This document shows positions 28,022 through 36,749 of a stretch of DNA of 64,000 nt, piece after piece. Under the pieces are notes generated by a model. It did no database searches and had not been told where the DNA came from. It saw nothing but the letters and a program-made list of their open reading frames with translations. Source of the stretch: Rhizobacter sp. AJA081-3 (GTDB lineage Bacteria; Pseudomonadota; Gammaproteobacteria; Burkholderiales; Burkholderiaceae_C); NCBI RefSeq assembly GCF_017795745.1, contig NZ_CP059067.1:868001-932000 (forward strand). The letters run 5' to 3'. How positions within the stretch are numbered: the stretch's first letter is position 1; every line of letters starts with the position of its first letter. The translations under genes were made by a program, and so were the position numbers.

Positions 28022-29068
28022 TCAATCCTCGGGATTCGAGCTCTCGCCGCGCACAATGCGCCGCATGAAGTCGAGGCGAAGCAGCAAGTCTTTCATCTGC
28101 GCGACGTCCAGGCGAGTAGTGTTGTGGGAGTTGTAGTCCTCACCGTGGGAAATGCGCGTTTCGCCCTGTTCCACGAACTTCGCGTAGTTCAGGTCCCTGC
28201 TGTCGGAGGGGACGCGGAAGTAGTTCCCAAGGTCTTCTGCACTCGCGCGCTCTTCTCGACTGAGCAGCACCTCGAACAGCTTTTCGCCGTGCCGCGTGCC
28301 GATTTCGCGCACTTCGTGTTGCGGGCGCTGCATCACCTCCAGAATGGCGCGGGTGAGCACCTCGACAGTCGCTGCCGGTGCCTTCTGAACGAAGATGTCA
28401 CCGTTGCGCCCATGCTCGAATGCGTAAAGCACGAGTTCCACCGCGTCGTCCAGGGTCATCATGAATCGGGTCATGGCCGGATCGGTGACCGTCAGCGGCC
28501 GACCTGCGAGCACCTGGTCGACGAACAACGGAATGACGGAGCCGCGCGACGCCATCACGTTCCCGTATCTCGTGCCGCAGATCAGCGTTCCCGAGCCTTC
28601 GAGGTTTCTAGAGGTCGCGACCATCACCTTTTCCATCATCGCCTTGGAGATCCCCATGGCGTTGATCGGGTACACGGCCTTGTCGGTGCTCAGGCACACG
28701 ACGCGACGCACGCTGGCAGCGATGGCCGCATGGAGCACGTTCTCGGTCCCGAGGACGTTGGTCCGCACGGCCTCCATCGGATGGAATTCGCACGATGGCA
28801 CCTGCTTGAGCGCTGCTGCATGAAAGCAGAAGTCGACGCCACGCATGGCGGCCTCCACGCTGCGTTCGTCGCGGACATCGCCGAGATAGAACTTCAGCTT
28901 CGCGCTCGCGTAGCGCTTTCGCATGTCATCCTGCTTCTTCTCGTCGCGGCTGAGGATGCGGATCTCGCGCAGGTCGGAAGTCGCGAAGCGGCGCAGCACT
29001 GCGTTGCCGAACGAACCCGTTCCCCCGGTGATGAGAAGGACGCGGTCCTTAAACATGGTTGGATTCAT
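28022..29068 (-). CDS. fnlA: UDP-GlcNAc 4,6-dehydratase/5-epimerase
   Basis: A 348-residue soluble SDR of the FnlA/WbjB/CapE family, the first enzyme of UDP-L-FucNAc synthesis. It has GGTGSFGNAVL at the N-terminus and STDKAVYPINAMGISKAMMEK, in which Met-x3-Lys replaces Tyr-x3-Lys as in WbpM-type enzymes. Family members usually begin MFKD, so the second ATG (29056) may be the real start; the outer ATG adds MNPT. Downstream fnlB and fnlC complete the pathway. Confidence 0.93.
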   Translation of the reverse strand: MNPTMFKDRVLLITGGTGSFGNAVLRRFATSDLREIRILSRDEKKQDDMRKRYASAKLKFYLGDVRDERSVEAAMRGVDFCFHAAALKQVPSCEFHPMEAVRTNVLGTENVLHAAIAASVRRVVCLSTDKAVYPINAMGISKAMMEKVMVATSRNLEGSGTLICGTRYGNVMASRGSVIPLFVDQVLAGRPLTVTDPAMTRFMMTLDDAVELVLYAFEHGRNGDIFVQKAPAATVEVLTRAILEVMQRPQHEVREIGTRHGEKLFEVLLSREERASAEDLGNYFRVPSDSRDLNYAKFVEQGETRISHGEDYNSHNTTRLDVAQMKDLLLRLDFMRRIVRGESSNPED

Positions 29069-29085
29069 CTGATTGGTTTCGGAGT

Positions 29086-29886
29086 TCAGCCCGCAGACGG
29101 ACCGGACGCGCCTGCATGCACGGGCCTAGTGAGTTCGTCCTTTTGCGTGGGCACCGGATAATTGATGAGCACTGCGCGGTAGGCACCCTTGAAAACGAAG
29201 AGACTGCCGGCTGCTGCCCCGACGAGGCCACAGGCCTCGAACAATTGACGCATGTCGGCCAGCGAGCCCGCACCTCCCAGCACCGTCATGGGAATGCGAA
29301 GCTCCTGCCGAAGGCGGCTGGCGAGGGGAAGGTCGTAGCCATTCATGCGCCCGTCGCGTTCGATGGAATTGATGACGGTCTCGCCCGCGCCAAGAGACTC
29401 GGCTCTCTTCGCGAATTCAATGGCGTCAAGCTTCGTATTGGTGCGGCCGTTGTGCGTCCACACCTCGTACCCCTTGCCCAGCATGCGCTTCTTCACGTCG
29501 AGCACGACGACGACACTCTGCCGGCCGATCTCGTCGGCGATCCGAGTGATCAGCCCTGGATCCGCCACAGCGGCCGCGCTGATGGCCACCTTCTCGACGC
29601 CCAACCCGACGATCTTCTTGGCGTGCTCCGCGGTGCGGATGCCACCGCCGTAGCACAGGGGCATACGACACTCGGCGGCCAGCCGGGCGATCATCTTGTA
29701 GTCGGGCTCCGATTTCTTCACTGTCGCGTCGATATCGAGCACGATCAGCTCATCGGATTCCTTCTCGTTGAAGATCTTGACAGCGTTGATCGGATCGCCG
29801 ACGTACTTCGGCTCCTTGAAGCCGACCGTCTTGACGAGCCCTCCGTCGTGAACCAGCAAGCAGGGGATGATTCGAGGTCTCAGCAT
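29086..29886 (-). CDS. wbuZ: HisF-like cyclase subunit for acetamidino-sugar formation
   Basis: A 266-residue TIM-barrel protein related to HisF (IIPCLLVHDGGLVKT, LDIDATVKKSEPDYKMI, CYGGGIRT, VLDVKKRMLGKGYEVWTH). In P. aeruginosa (hisF2) and in E. coli O145-type loci (wbuZ), such copies act with an amidotransferase and a HisH-like glutaminase to turn an N-acetyl into an acetamidino group. It is not a histidine-biosynthesis gene here: no other his genes are present and it lies between hisH-like wbuY (3-base gap) and fnlA. It carries the variant barrel lettering of the sugar-locus subfamily. Confidence 0.87.
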   Translation of the reverse strand: MLRPRIIPCLLVHDGGLVKTVGFKEPKYVGDPINAVKIFNEKESDELIVLDIDATVKKSEPDYKMIARLAAECRMPLCYGGGIRTAEHAKKIVGLGVEKVAISAAAVADPGLITRIADEIGRQSVVVVLDVKKRMLGKGYEVWTHNGRTNTKLDAIEFAKRAESLGAGETVINSIERDGRMNGYDLPLASRLRQELRIPMTVLGGAGSLADMRQLFEACGLVGAAAGSLFVFKGAYRAVLINYPVPTQKDELTRPVHAGASGPSAG

Positions 29887-29889
29887 GCC

Positions 29890-30504
29890 CTAGAGCTCCG
29901 CGAAGTTCTTCAGCAGCTGCGCCCCGAAATGGTGGCTCTTCTCCGGGTGGAACTGTACGCCGAAGACATTGCCCGAATGCACGGCGCAACTGAAGTCGAT
30001 GCCATAGGACGCTGTTGCCGCCACCGAGTCCGGACATGCGCAATCGAAGTAGTAGGAGTGGAGGAAGTAGAAGCGGGCGTCGACTTCCAGGCCATCGAAC
30101 AGTTTCAGGCCACTTTTTGGCTTGACGTCGTTCCAGCCCATGTGGGGCAGCGGCAGGCCTTGTGTCAGCGAATTGGAGTTGAAGGCACGGACGCGACCAG
30201 GGACCCAGCCCAGCCCGGGCAGTTGCCCCTCGTCGCTGCCTTCCGCGAGGATCTGCATTCCTACGCAGATGCCCATCACGGGTACGTGTTGCCGGAGCAC
30301 CAGATCGTCCAGCGTCTCGCGCATGCCTGACTGCTGCAGCAGCTGCATGGCGTGATCGAAGGCGCCAACACCCGGGAGGATGATCTTCGTGGCGCCGCGC
30401 AACTCATCGGCGTGCGTCACCGCACGTGCCTCGATATTCAACCGGCCGTACATGTTGGAGAACGCCCGGATGTTCCCCAACCCGTAGTCGACGATAGAGA
30501 TCAT
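29890..30504 (-). CDS. wbuY: HisH-like glutamine amidotransferase for acetamidino-sugar formation
   Basis: A 204-residue class I glutaminase. The nucleophile cysteine is in VMGICVGMQIL, and the His/Glu of the triad are in FGVQFHPEKS near the C-terminus. It should supply ammonia from glutamine through the WbuZ barrel to the amidotransferase WbuX. I chose the ATG at 30504 (MISIVDYGLGNIRAF), which overlaps the wbuX stop (ATGA). The much longer open frame upstream is an out-of-frame shadow of wbuX. Confidence 0.9.
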   Translation of the reverse strand: MISIVDYGLGNIRAFSNMYGRLNIEARAVTHADELRGATKIILPGVGAFDHAMQLLQQSGMRETLDDLVLRQHVPVMGICVGMQILAEGSDEGQLPGLGWVPGRVRAFNSNSLTQGLPLPHMGWNDVKPKSGLKLFDGLEVDARFYFLHSYYFDCACPDSVAATASYGIDFSCAVHSGNVFGVQFHPEKSHHFGAQLLKNFAEL

Positions 30505-31640
30505 CGGATGATGGCCCGCTGGACGCCGACTGCCCGAAGTGCGCGCGTGCCCAGTTCGATGAGTGACATGGCGTGGCGATAGTCCCTGTAGCTCTTGTTC
30601 GGGCCGTCCATAAGCTGCTGCAGTTCGGGCACTGTCAGGTCGAGCTTGGTAGCGATGTACTCGAAGTCCTGCGCCACGGTCTCCGGGTCGTAGGCCGGCT
30701 TGGCGATGCGTTCCAAGGCCTCGTCGCGTGACATCTGGCCCGTGAGGATCAGGCTGGAGAAGTGGGCGCGGCGCTTGTCGTAGCCGAACTTCTTCGGTAG
30801 CCAATAGCCTTCGTAGAAGCGAGTGAAGCGCGACTCGTAGTGCTTGTGCGCGTACTTCTGCCAGCCGAACTTGTCGACCAGCTCCTGCATCGCCTGTTCC
30901 TTGTGGAAAGGAACGCAGTTCAACGGCTTCACGACACGCACGCCCTTGACGAATCGGTAATACAACTTGTACGTGAAGATGTCCGCCATTGGGAATGTCT
31001 TCAGCGGGCGCGTGCCGAACTTCGCATGGATGTCCTTGAGCTGACGCAGATCAGACGCGTGGTAGTGCCACTCCAGGGGCTCGCGCACGCATTCGGTCGA
31101 GTAATTCGCCCCGGTGAGGATGTACTTCACGCCATTCTTGGCAGCAAAGTTGTACAGCCCTGCGAAGAAGGCGTGATCCTGCGGAGTGTCGAGATGTGGT
31201 ACCTGAGCCTTGAAGAAGGCAAGTTGCAGATCCTTCATCTCTTCCCAGTTGATCACCTCGGTGTGCAGGTCCAGACCCAGACCATCGACCAGCTTCTCGA
31301 TGTTGTTCACGGCCTGCTGAGAGTTCCAGCCGGCGTCTACATGGAACAGCAGCGGACGCAATCCGAACTTGGCCTTGGCCAGGTACGTGACGTAGGAACT
31401 GTCGACGCCGCCGCTGAGCCCGATGATGCAATCATGCGACTTTCCTATTCCGTCGCGCTTGATCTGCGCGACCTTGTCCATGATTTCTCGCTCGCCTCGT
31501 TGATCCGTATGCCAGTGAGGGAGGATGTTGGAGTGGTAGTTGTTGCAGTAGTCGCACCAGCCACGGCTGTCGAACGTGATGTTCGAGTCGCTCGTATCCA
31601 TGATGCAGTTGGCGCAGATGGCGTATGTACGTTTGATCAT
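30501..31640 (-). CDS. wbuX: N-acetyl sugar amidotransferase (LfnA/WbuX/WbpG family)
   Basis: A 379-residue PP-loop ATPase-type amidotransferase. The N-terminus has two CxxC pairs (CANC, CDYC) and the PP-loop signature IIGLSGGVDSSYV near residue 68. LfnA of P. aeruginosa O12 and WbuX of E. coli O145 are required for 2-acetamidino-2,6-dideoxy-L-galactose (L-FucNAm); WbpG of O5 acts on a mannuronic acid derivative. The presence of fnlA, fnlB and fnlC directly downstream favours the FucNAm role. Start: ATG at 31640 (MIKRTYAICANCIMD). Confidence 0.9.
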   Translation of the reverse strand: MIKRTYAICANCIMDTSDSNITFDSRGWCDYCNNYHSNILPHWHTDQRGEREIMDKVAQIKRDGIGKSHDCIIGLSGGVDSSYVTYLAKAKFGLRPLLFHVDAGWNSQQAVNNIEKLVDGLGLDLHTEVINWEEMKDLQLAFFKAQVPHLDTPQDHAFFAGLYNFAAKNGVKYILTGANYSTECVREPLEWHYHASDLRQLKDIHAKFGTRPLKTFPMADIFTYKLYYRFVKGVRVVKPLNCVPFHKEQAMQELVDKFGWQKYAHKHYESRFTRFYEGYWLPKKFGYDKRRAHFSSLILTGQMSRDEALERIAKPAYDPETVAQDFEYIATKLDLTVPELQQLMDGPNKSYRDYRHAMSLIELGTRALRAVGVQRAIIR

Positions 31641-31648
31641 GTCGAAAT

Positions 31649-32470
31649 TCAGAGTGGCACGGGTCGGCTGGCGACTTCGCGCATGGCCAGCAGCCGATAG
31701 AGCAGCACGGCGAGAGACTTCAGAAAAATCACCCGTGACCACAGCTTTTGACGAAATGGACGTGTGACGATGCTTGCATTCGACCCGTGTACGCGTCGCG
31801 AAAGCGTCTCGCAGTCAAGGTGCAGATTCGCCCTGGCCAAGTTGCTGGCCAGAGCGATCCACAAATCGTGGGATTCTACGAAGTCCGGAATCGGCAGAAC
31901 GATCGGCAAGATCTCGCGCCGCAGCCCCATTGCGCAGCCGTAGTAGCGTCTACGACCCGTGAAGATGCTGATGATGTTGGCGAAATGGTGGGTCGACCGC
32001 GAAGCGCAAACACCTTCTGCGTCGAAGTTGATGCGCTTACCCTCGCCGTCTATGTAGCGAGAGTTGGTGGACACCACCCATGCATTCGGATGCACGAGCG
32101 CTGAGCGCATGAGAGCCAACCGTTCCGGCAGCCAAACGTCGTCCTGGTCGGACATGAGCAGCAGATCGTGGCGCGCGAGCGAGAGCGCACGAGCAAAGCT
32201 CTGAACGTGGCCGAGGTTTTGAGCATTGCGATGGACGTGGATTCGAGGGTCACCGAACGACCGCAACAGCGCCAATGTCTCGTCTGTCGATGCATCGTCT
32301 ACAACTACCAACTCGTCGTCTGGGCCGAGCTGCGCAAGAATGGACTGCACTTGTTCACGGAGGTACCGCACGCCGTTGTAGGCGGCCATGCAGACACTGA
32401 TCGCGGCGGGGCCAGAGCCACTGCACGGTGGCATGCCGGCTCCTGCCAAGGGAGATTGATTGGGCTGCAT
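31649..32470 (-). CDS. GT2 family glycosyltransferase
   Basis: A 273-residue GT-A enzyme with SVCMAAYNGVRYLREQVQS, the nucleotide-binding VVVDDASTDET and the DQDDVW segment (DxD-like metal site), characteristic of O-antigen GT2 enzymes. A short C-terminal hydrophobic stretch may attach it to the membrane. The start is ATG at 32470; a TTG two codons earlier is an alternative. It ends eight bases before wbuX. Donor unknown. Confidence 0.83.
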   Translation of the reverse strand: MQPNQSPLAGAGMPPCSGSGPAAISVCMAAYNGVRYLREQVQSILAQLGPDDELVVVDDASTDETLALLRSFGDPRIHVHRNAQNLGHVQSFARALSLARHDLLLMSDQDDVWLPERLALMRSALVHPNAWVVSTNSRYIDGEGKRINFDAEGVCASRSTHHFANIISIFTGRRRYYGCAMGLRREILPIVLPIPDFVESHDLWIALASNLARANLHLDCETLSRRVHGSNASIVTRPFRQKLWSRVIFLKSLAVLLYRLLAMREVASRPVPL

Positions 32471-32478
32471 GTTCAAGT

Positions 32479-33351
32479 CTAGATCTTGGGGCCCGAAATC
32501 CCGCGAATACCATCTGAGATGCCTGAAAGGTAGACGCGCATGTGCTCTGCCCGGCTTGTCGACTGTGGAAGTACGAGCAAGTGATGGACAAGGGCCGCGG
32601 CGATCTCTTTGATGGCAAACAGTCGTGGGACGTGACGACGGCGAAGCAGGAGGAAAGCATTGCGCACGCGATAGTAGGAGCGCGCTGGACTATGCAGGAA
32701 CGCCTTGAGCGGGCCGACATCAACCGAGCATTGACCGATCGAATGCGTCATGGTGCAGTCGGGGGCCACGTGGATGGGAACGCCGTGTCTGCGGCAGCGG
32801 ATGCACCACTCCAGATCGACATAGTCAATGAAGAAGTCTTCATCCATCGTGCCTGCAACATCGAAGGTATCTACCGTCGTAGCTGAGCCCGAGGAGATCA
32901 TCATGTCCACTGGCTGAAGCCCCGAGCCCGGACGCGAGAACACCTTGTGGGCCCAGCCCCAATCGTCCAGACGAAAGGACGGGTACTCGAATCCGCGCTC
33001 AAGGTCAAAACATGCCGGCCCGACGACTCCAGGCACCGTCGGGCGCAGATGACGCAGGAGTGCTGGCACGTAGCCTTCGACGATGACGCTGTCCTGATCA
33101 AAGAACACGATCGCTTCCGCACCGTGCTGCCGTGCGAAGGCGATGCCAAGGTTCTGCGCTGCCGCAATTCCTGTGTTCCGTCCAAGCTGCAATCGCTCGC
33201 ATCCCGCTGGCAGAAGATATGGGGGGCCCTTCACGTCCGGTGTGTTGTCAACGACCAGCACATAGACGCTGTCCATCAATAGCTTCTCGGCCAACAAGGA
33301 CAGTGCAGGCCCCGACGGGTGATAGGCAACAATCACGGCCCAGGCATTCAT
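32479..33351 (-). CDS. GT2 rhamnosyltransferase-like glycosyltransferase
   Basis: A 290-residue GT2 enzyme. WAVIVAYHPSG, LVVDNTPD, LGRNTGIAAAQNLGIAFA and VFFDQDSVI match the rhamnosyltransferase subgroup of GT2 (WbbL/RfbF type). L-rhamnose as donor agrees with the complete rfbBDAC set at 51332-54745. The ATG at 33351 overlaps the wzy stop (ATGA); longer upstream starts lie within wzy. The C-terminal third contains paired hydrophobic and basic segments likely to touch the membrane. Confidence 0.82.
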   Translation of the reverse strand: MNAWAVIVAYHPSGPALSLLAEKLLMDSVYVLVVDNTPDVKGPPYLLPAGCERLQLGRNTGIAAAQNLGIAFARQHGAEAIVFFDQDSVIVEGYVPALLRHLRPTVPGVVGPACFDLERGFEYPSFRLDDWGWAHKVFSRPGSGLQPVDMMISSGSATTVDTFDVAGTMDEDFFIDYVDLEWCIRCRRHGVPIHVAPDCTMTHSIGQCSVDVGPLKAFLHSPARSYYRVRNAFLLLRRRHVPRLFAIKEIAAALVHHLLVLPQSTSRAEHMRVYLSGISDGIRGISGPKI

Positions 33352-34568
33352 GCAGTCGCCTTCTGGCCATACATCGGAGTGCCTCGATGTGCTTCGGTCA
33401 TTGGCCGAGACACTCCAATGAGCTTTGACCAGTACCACAGCACAACCAACATGCCGTAGGAGTTGAACATCACTGGGTTCGTTGCGGATAGAACCAGGTA
33501 CAACAAGAACGCGATCAGCCAGATTCGATTGCGACCGCCATAACGCTTCAGACGCAGGGTGGGGAAGACGATCGTGAAATAGAGAAGTGTGGCCAAGACC
33601 ACGCCGAAGTAGCGTGCCATGTCCAGCGGAGTGATCTCGGTGTGAGCCATAAAGGCACCCGATCCGCTCGAGAAGTAATAAGCCGCCAAGCCCCGGCCGG
33701 CAATCAAGCTGCCTGCAGTGAGGTCATCGAAGTACGACTGAAAGTGGCCAATCTTGACTGCATTGGAAGTCTCTTCAGCGCTGAGGACGAGCGAGTTTCC
33801 GAGGTAGAACTCAGTGGCCACATAGAGGAGTACCGCGACGATCAGCACCGCAGCCACTCTCACGATCAGCGGCACCTTACCGATCAGCAGGATCAGAAGG
33901 AAAAGCACGCTGATCGCGATGAGTCCGCGTGAGGCGCTGAGAAAAATGCCGACCAGGAGCGCCACGAGCAGAAATGCATCGCGCCACCGGTAGCCGTGAA
34001 ATAGGCGAACCGCGCGGAGGCAAAAGGCGATGAAGAGGAATGGCACCGTGCCGAGGTGCAGGGACAAGGTCGGTGCCTCCAGAAAATCCCGCTCCGCCAC
34101 TGCGCCCAGGCTCACCTCCTCCATCAGGCCCTTCAGGGACGCGGCTATGGACAGGTCCGGCCACAACGTGGTGATCCAGAAAAGCGCAGTGAAAGCGAGG
34201 AGTACCAGGGCTGAAAGCTCGACGAGTCGATCGACGTCGATCTCATGGCGGCGCACGAAATGGATCAGGAAGAGTACGAAGGAAGAAGTGAAGAACTGAA
34301 GCGCTAAGGCTTCATTCGAGCGGTTGAACCAGGACAGAATGAAGCCATATGTGAATATTCCGAGTACGGCGAACGGCGCGGAGATCAGCGAAACCGTACC
34401 GGCTGGCGCGAGCAGCATGTCTTTGAGCAGCCAGGCGCCAATCGCCGCGAACAGTACCTTGTTGATTGGAGCAGCGGGCGCGACCAGCGTGACTGTGAAG
34501 AACAGCCCGAGCAGTAGAGTCGCGACGGCCTTTCGCGAGGAGCGCGGCGCAGTGGTGCGCATCCTCAT
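33348..34568 (-). CDS. wzy: O-antigen/polysaccharide polymerase (Wzy-like)
   Basis: A 406-residue polytopic protein with about ten to eleven hydrophobic segments and a larger hydrophilic loop (residues about 260-310, YLGNSLVLSAEETSN...) before the last helices. The SASRGLIAIS segment mid-protein is typical of Wzy/WaaL-like proteins. It has no close lettering to a named Wzy, which is normal because Wzy diverges strongly. It is the only polymerase candidate in the window. Two start ATGs, 34568 and 34562, are equally plausible. Confidence 0.75.
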   Translation of the reverse strand: MRMRTTAPRSSRKAVATLLLGLFFTVTLVAPAAPINKVLFAAIGAWLLKDMLLAPAGTVSLISAPFAVLGIFTYGFILSWFNRSNEALALQFFTSSFVLFLIHFVRRHEIDVDRLVELSALVLLAFTALFWITTLWPDLSIAASLKGLMEEVSLGAVAERDFLEAPTLSLHLGTVPFLFIAFCLRAVRLFHGYRWRDAFLLVALLVGIFLSASRGLIAISVLFLLILLIGKVPLIVRVAAVLIVAVLLYVATEFYLGNSLVLSAEETSNAVKIGHFQSYFDDLTAGSLIAGRGLAAYYFSSGSGAFMAHTEITPLDMARYFGVVLATLLYFTIVFPTLRLKRYGGRNRIWLIAFLLYLVLSATNPVMFNSYGMLVVLWYWSKLIGVSRPMTEAHRGTPMYGQKATA

Positions 34569-34607
34569 CCTCTGGCCGATCTGCTTGACGGCTTCAGCAT
34601 TTCGAAC

Positions 34608-35819
34608 TCATTGCTGTGAGACCGCGCCAACTTGATTGCGCTGTGCAACCGCCTGAAGTAGGCCCAGATAGCTGCGGCCGAATTCCAATGTGCGTTCACG
34701 CAAAGACTGCTGGGCATATCGCTCTGCTTCGGGGTTCGCAGAGCCGTCGTCAGCGGACCATACTTGCGACAAGATTGCCGCCAGCGCTGGCACGTCATCC
34801 GGATCGAAGTAGTGTCCTCGGGGGGGCATCTGTTCGATGTGTACACCGATGCGTGAAAGCACCACTGGACGCCCCATGCTTTTGGCCTCTTCGACGCTGG
34901 AACTCCAGCCTTCAAACCGCGAAGGGTTGATCACTGCCACGGCGTGGCGCATGAGAAGCAGCAGCTCGGAGTAATCGATCATCCCCAAGATCCTGACTTG
35001 CTCTGTCAGGCCATGCTCCGCAATGTAGGCGCGAAGATTATCGACATATGGCGTGCCCTCGAGTCGGTAGTCCTTCGTATTTCCGGTGCAGAGCACTTGT
35101 ACTTCAATGCCCATATGCCGAAGTTCATTCACCGCCTTGAGAACCACCATGTGATTCTTGTGTGCCCAGAATTGGTTCGGGAGGAGAAAGTAACGACCGC
35201 GAAAGCCATACTTGCCCTGAATCGCATCCATGCTGAGCGAGGCCAAGGCAGCGGCACTGCCGGGCTGTGAGACAAACGGCAGGACTGCGCCGCGTTCATA
35301 GTGGCCGGGCGGCGCGATGCGCTTAAAGTCCTCGAAGGCATCCTTGCTGCTAAGAATGACCGCCTGGCTCTGAGCAATGATTTGACGATTTACTTCTGTC
35401 TCTGAATCTGAATCGAGATTCGGAAACATTTCCGGCAGATGCAAATACTGAAAATCAGGAATCCAGGAAATAATCCTGAAAGGCGGCTGGCCCTTGTAAA
35501 CGAACCAAGCATGAGACACGATGTCGATGCCGTGCGACTTCAGCAGCGAATTTACTACCGCCATCGAATGAAAAGCCTTGTACAAGACTTTGTGGGCCAG
35601 CCACGGCAGAGTTCGACGCTGCAGCACTTTGGTTCTCACAACCTTCGCGTACTGGATGAACTGTTGCTCGACGGATTCGGGCAAGTCAGCAGCAAAGAAC
35701 ACAATGGGCTGAACCGACCCGTCATTCACCAGTGACAGCGCGTGAAGAAGGTTCTTGATGTAGTTGAGTCCGCCGCTGTACTCGATTGGGGCGTCGAACC
35801 AGAAAGCTACCTTGACCAT
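34608..35819 (-). CDS. GT4 family glycosyltransferase
   Basis: A 403-residue GT-B enzyme. WIPDFQYLHLPEMFP, FLLPNQFWAHKNHMVV and INPSRFEGWSSSVEEAKSMGRPVVLS (donor site with E-x7-E type spacing) identify a GT4 mannosyltransferase-like subgroup. Its DNA is conspicuously AT-rich for this window (30 of 60 bases are G or C at 35461-35520), suggesting a separate origin. The start overlaps the 3' end of the SDR gene by 13 bases. Donor unknown. Confidence 0.83.
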   Translation of the reverse strand: MVKVAFWFDAPIEYSGGLNYIKNLLHALSLVNDGSVQPIVFFAADLPESVEQQFIQYAKVVRTKVLQRRTLPWLAHKVLYKAFHSMAVVNSLLKSHGIDIVSHAWFVYKGQPPFRIISWIPDFQYLHLPEMFPNLDSDSETEVNRQIIAQSQAVILSSKDAFEDFKRIAPPGHYERGAVLPFVSQPGSAAALASLSMDAIQGKYGFRGRYFLLPNQFWAHKNHMVVLKAVNELRHMGIEVQVLCTGNTKDYRLEGTPYVDNLRAYIAEHGLTEQVRILGMIDYSELLLLMRHAVAVINPSRFEGWSSSVEEAKSMGRPVVLSRIGVHIEQMPPRGHYFDPDDVPALAAILSQVWSADDGSANPEAERYAQQSLRERTLEFGRSYLGLLQAVAQRNQVGAVSQQ

Positions 35820-36745
35820 GTCGACTTGAACCAGTGTGCGTAATCCTGCAGGCCCTCCGCGAGCGGAATTCTCGCGCGTAGCCCCAGGCTGCCAGCCTGC
35901 GCCATATCGGCATGATAGAAGCGTGGGTCGCCGGTTCGCACCGTGCCGTTGAAGCCGATCTGCACATCGGCGCCTAGCGCTTCTCTCAGCAACTCCAATA
36001 CTGTGCGTACCGTCACCCGTTCTCCGGACGCCCCGTTGACGATTGTGAAGGGTTCGCTGACAGCTGACAGGTCGGCCATGAACGCAGCCGCATCATTCAC
36101 GTGTATCCAGTCGCGCGTTTCGTCGCCGGTGCCCCAGAAGTCGACCCGTGCTCCGCCAGCGCAGAGTTTGCCCGCCGCGTCCCATAACAACTGCTTGGCC
36201 AGGCCAGGGCCGTAGATCGAGAAGAAGCGGATCACCGCCACCCTCAGGCCGAAGTACCGCGACTGGCACTCGAGCAGGTCCTCGGCCAGCTTCTTGTGGT
36301 AGCCGTACGGCGACACCGGGTTCGGCCGGTCGCTCTCGCGCAGCGGTCGGTCGTCGGCCGCGCCGTAGACGCCGGCGCTGGAGGGGTAGACCAACACCGC
36401 TTTCGAGGCCGTCAGGCGCAGGTGCTCGAGGAGCTCCGCGGTGCTCTGAACCGTGCTGCGGAACGCGTCCAGCGGCTGGCTCAGCGAGTGACCCACCAAG
36501 CCGTTGCCGGCGCAGTGCGCGACGACGTCGAAGGGCTCGTCCAGGGCTGCGAGGCCGGCCAGCGAGACCTCGGCCGTGAGCCAGGCGTCAAAGCCCTGGG
36601 CGGAGGCCTCCTCCGGCGTGAGGCGGCCATGGCCGACGCCCACGACGCGCCAGCCGCGCGCCTTGAAAGTGCGTGCCGCGGCCCGGCCGAGGAAGCCGGC
36701 GCCACCGGTGACGAGGACGCTGCGCTGCATGGACGTCGAGTTCAT
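35807..36745 (-). CDS. NAD-dependent sugar epimerase/reductase (extended SDR)
   Basis: A 312-residue extended SDR with GGAGFLGRAAARTF at the N-terminus, YPSSAGVYGA (catalytic Ser region) and YGYHKKLAEDLL (Tyr-x3-Lys). The exact reaction is unclear. Because gmd lies in the same gene string without any recognised reductase, this protein could reduce or epimerise the GDP-4-keto-6-deoxymannose made by Gmd, or act on another nucleotide sugar (inference). An inner ATG at 36730 gives MQRSVLV, a more usual SDR N-terminus. Confidence 0.75.
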   Translation of the reverse strand: MNSTSMQRSVLVTGGAGFLGRAAARTFKARGWRVVGVGHGRLTPEEASAQGFDAWLTAEVSLAGLAALDEPFDVVAHCAGNGLVGHSLSQPLDAFRSTVQSTAELLEHLRLTASKAVLVYPSSAGVYGAADDRPLRESDRPNPVSPYGYHKKLAEDLLECQSRYFGLRVAVIRFFSIYGPGLAKQLLWDAAGKLCAGGARVDFWGTGDETRDWIHVNDAAAFMADLSAVSEPFTIVNGASGERVTVRTVLELLREALGADVQIGFNGTVRTGDPRFYHADMAQAGSLGLRARIPLAEGLQDYAHWFKSTWSR

Positions 36746-36749
36746 CGCT

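Noticed and set aside
29086-30504. Histidine-biosynthesis genes hisF and hisH
   Set aside because: They sit within a glycan operon beside an N-acetyl sugar amidotransferase and no other his genes are present.
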